Shown piece by piece: positions 6,279 to 7,255 of a DNA stretch of 7,255 bases. The position numbers were made by a program, and so were the translations under genes. The stretch spans positions 1 through 7,255 of the forward strand of contig URZG01000112.1 in the NCBI GenBank assembly GCA_900552325.1. Direction: 5' to 3'. Origin of the DNA: an uncultured Porphyromonadaceae bacterium (GTDB taxonomy: Bacteria > Bacteroidota > Bacteroidia > Bacteroidales > Muribaculaceae). The notes beneath the pieces are model-generated. The model saw nothing but the letters and a program-made list of their open reading frames with translations, searched no databases and had not been told where the DNA came from. Each line of letters opens with the position of its first letter. Position 1 is the first letter of the stretch.

Positions 6279-6350
6279 ACGCCAAGTGTTAAAGACTACG
6301 GCTCACTTGATGTGCCGATTCATAAACATTCCTCTCACGCAAGTGTTAAA
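6249..6350 (+). repeat. TGTTAA repeat series at the rprX promoter, with two 11-bp CAAGTGTTAAA copies
   Basis: TGTTAA occurs at 6249-6254, 6268-6273, 6287-6292 and 6344-6349. The steps are 19, 19 and 57 (three times 19) bases. The last two copies are extended to the identical 11-mer CAAGTGTTAAA (6283-6293 and 6340-6350). An inverted copy, TTAACA, lies upstream at 6221-6226. The first two copies overlap the -33 and -7 elements, so part of their spacing follows promoter geometry; the third overlaps the expected transcription start. Binding by a response regulator such as RprY is a reasonable guess only. Confidence 0.55.
6299..6317 (+). promoter_or_regulatory. Small hairpin in the rprX leader
   Basis: CGGCTCA (6299-6305) pairs with TGTGCCG (6311-6317) at six of seven positions around a 5-base loop. 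It competes with another pairing, CAAGTG (6283-6288) with CACTTG (6304-6309). Both are short, and function is unproven. Confidence 0.25.
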
Positions 6351-6369
6351 ATTGGTATAAACGTAAAAA

Positions 6370-7255
6370 ATGAAGAAATCAACTATATGGCTCTTGGCCG
6401 CACTTATGGCGCTCACGCTGATATGCCTCCTCTATATTCAGATCATGTATATGGAGAGCATGATACGTATGCGTGACGACCAGTTCTCCGAAGGGGTAAG
6501 GCGAAGCCTGTATGCCGTATCCTCTCTTCTGGAACAGGATGAGACAAAATATTATCTTGAAGAAGATGTGGCCGAAGTAGAGGCCGCCTCGATATATTCG
6601 CAATATGGAGGTACCCCGCGGCTGGGAGGAATGAGATATACCTTTACGACTCACAGCGGTCTTATAGGTGACGTTACGGTTCGTGCCGATCCGGACAAGA
6701 TCTATAACCTGCAGCGTGAGGAGGGTTCGCTGGCGCAAAGCTACAATACGATGCGGGAAGAACTCAAAGGACAATATCTCTATCAAAAAGGACTTATCGA
6801 CGATGTGATCATAAACATCATGAACAAGGCCGCCGACCGTCCGATTGAGGAACGTGCCGATTCTGCAGCCGTGCGCAACTACCTCAAGCAGGAGCTGGAG
6901 AACAACGGTCTCGAACTCCCCTTCGAGTTCGCAGTGGTGAACCGTAACGGACACGCTTTCTACAAAACCGGCGGCTTCAGCAATGACGAAAAGTCGGCAC
7001 TCGACAATACACTTTTCGTGCAGCCTCTTTTCCGCAATGATCCGCGTCAGAGCAAGAATTATCTCCGGGTATATTTCCCGTCTAAAAACAAGTATATACT
7101 TTCTTCGGTGAAATTCCTTATACCCTCGTTCGTGTTCACTTTTATTCTGGTGATCGTGTTCATATACACTATAGTCCTCTCTTTCCGCCAGAAAAAGCTT
7201 ACGGAGATGAAGAACGACTTCATCAACAACATGACGCATGAGTTCAAGACACCGA
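6370..7255 (+). CDS. rprX: RprX-like membrane sensor histidine kinase, 3' truncated by window end
   Basis: Open without a stop from ATG 6370-6372 to the window edge, 295 codons visible. The sensor part has an N-terminal membrane segment (about 5-24), an extracytoplasmic domain of about 220 residues with RRSLYAVSSLLEQDET near its start and a coiled stretch around 112-140, and a second membrane segment (249-270). The HisKA dimerisation box NDFINNMTHEFKTP (282-295) follows, with phosphoacceptor His290. The catalytic ATPase domain lies beyond the window. The start MKKSTIWLL and the following LLYIQIMYMESMI strongly recall RprX of Bacteroides fragilis, the sensor of the RprX/RprY pair, usually about 520 residues, so the response regulator gene is expected just downstream. 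There is no Shine-Dalgarno, only an A-rich stretch (GTAAAAA) before the ATG, as is common in Bacteroidota. The signal sensed is not known. The histidine kinase call is certain; the RprX orthology is from recognised resemblance. Confidence 0.88.
   Translation, partial: MKKSTIWLLAALMALTLICLLYIQIMYMESMIRMRDDQFSEGVRRSLYAVSSLLEQDETKYYLEEDVAEVEAASIYSQYGGTPRLGGMRYTFTTHSGLIGDVTVRADPDKIYNLQREEGSLAQSYNTMREELKGQYLYQKGLIDDVIINIMNKAADRPIEERADSAAVRNYLKQELENNGLELPFEFAVVNRNGHAFYKTGGFSNDEKSALDNTLFVQPLFRNDPRQSKNYLRVYFPSKNKYILSSVKFLIPSFVFTFILVIVFIYTIVLSFRQKKLTEMKNDFINNMTHEFKTP

Larger units (their letters stand above)
6061..6369. other. Divergent intergenic region between the CHR operon and rprX
   Basis: These 309 bp hold no gene that I can support. 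They contain, from left to right, a possible leader hairpin and a -7 element for the leftward CHR operon, then a full Bacteroides-type promoter, TGTTAA repeats and possible leader hairpins for the rightward rprX. The half next to rprX is clearly richer in A+T than the flanking genes. There is no terminator-like element, as expected between divergent genes. Confidence 0.8.

Noticed and set aside
6379..7239. A 286-codon open frame on the - strand at the right end
   Set aside because: It lies antisense to the RprX-like kinase, whose + strand frame has clear membrane segments and a HisKA box. The - strand product is rich in His, Arg and Glu without any recognisable domain, a typical antisense shadow.
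1..7255. CRISPR array, insertion sequence, phage or defence genes
   Set aside because: No spaced direct repeats of array type, no transposase or integrase motifs, no terminal inverted repeats and no tRNA-like cloverleaf were seen. All genes fit core metabolism, transport or signalling.

Overview
The window looks like chromosomal DNA of a Bacteroidota, most likely a Bacteroidales gut commensal. Three things point there. The promoters match the Bacteroides-type -33 TTTG / -7 TAnnTTTG consensus rather than the E. coli one. Most genes lack Shine-Dalgarno sequences. The gene families (a Bacteroidales-style MenE, an RprX-like histidine kinase, paired short CHR transporters, a 503-residue glutamine synthetase) fit that order. 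Muribaculaceae is possible but cannot be decided from this sequence.

Layout, left to right. (1) 1-312, + strand: the 3' end of an acyl-adenylating enzyme, probably MenE of menaquinone synthesis. (2) 313-500: a convergent intergenic stretch holding a 26-bp, almost perfect hairpin at 430-491 that can serve as a two-way terminator. (3) 501-2012, - strand: a type I-like glutamine synthetase with its own well-formed promoter (2069-2100) and a leader that can fold right up to the AUG. (4) 2165-6060, - strand: a run of four genes in transcription order: two overlapping CHR (chromate transporter family) half-proteins, folC 2 bp further on, then, after 64 bp, a type II NADH dehydrogenase. (5) 6061-6369: a divergent regulatory region with a -7 element for the CHR operon on the - strand and a full promoter for the + strand gene, overlaid by repeated TGTTAA hexamers at 19-bp intervals. 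(6) 6370-7255, + strand: the first 295 residues of a sensor histidine kinase very like RprX, cut by the window edge just after the phosphoacceptor His box.

How the genes may work together: MenE makes a menaquinone precursor, and the type II NADH dehydrogenase passes electrons from NADH to that quinone pool. FolC makes folylpolyglutamates and uses glutamate, and glutamine synthetase assimilates ammonia into glutamate. The tight chrA-chrA-folC spacing suggests co-transcription, but no direct biochemical link is obvious. The RprX-like kinase is divergent from the CHR operon.

No mobile element, CRISPR array, phage gene, tRNA or rRNA was seen. This is mainly ordinary housekeeping DNA. The parts most worth a second look are non-coding: the repeat ladder at the rprX promoter, the glnA leader hairpin and the long convergent terminator.
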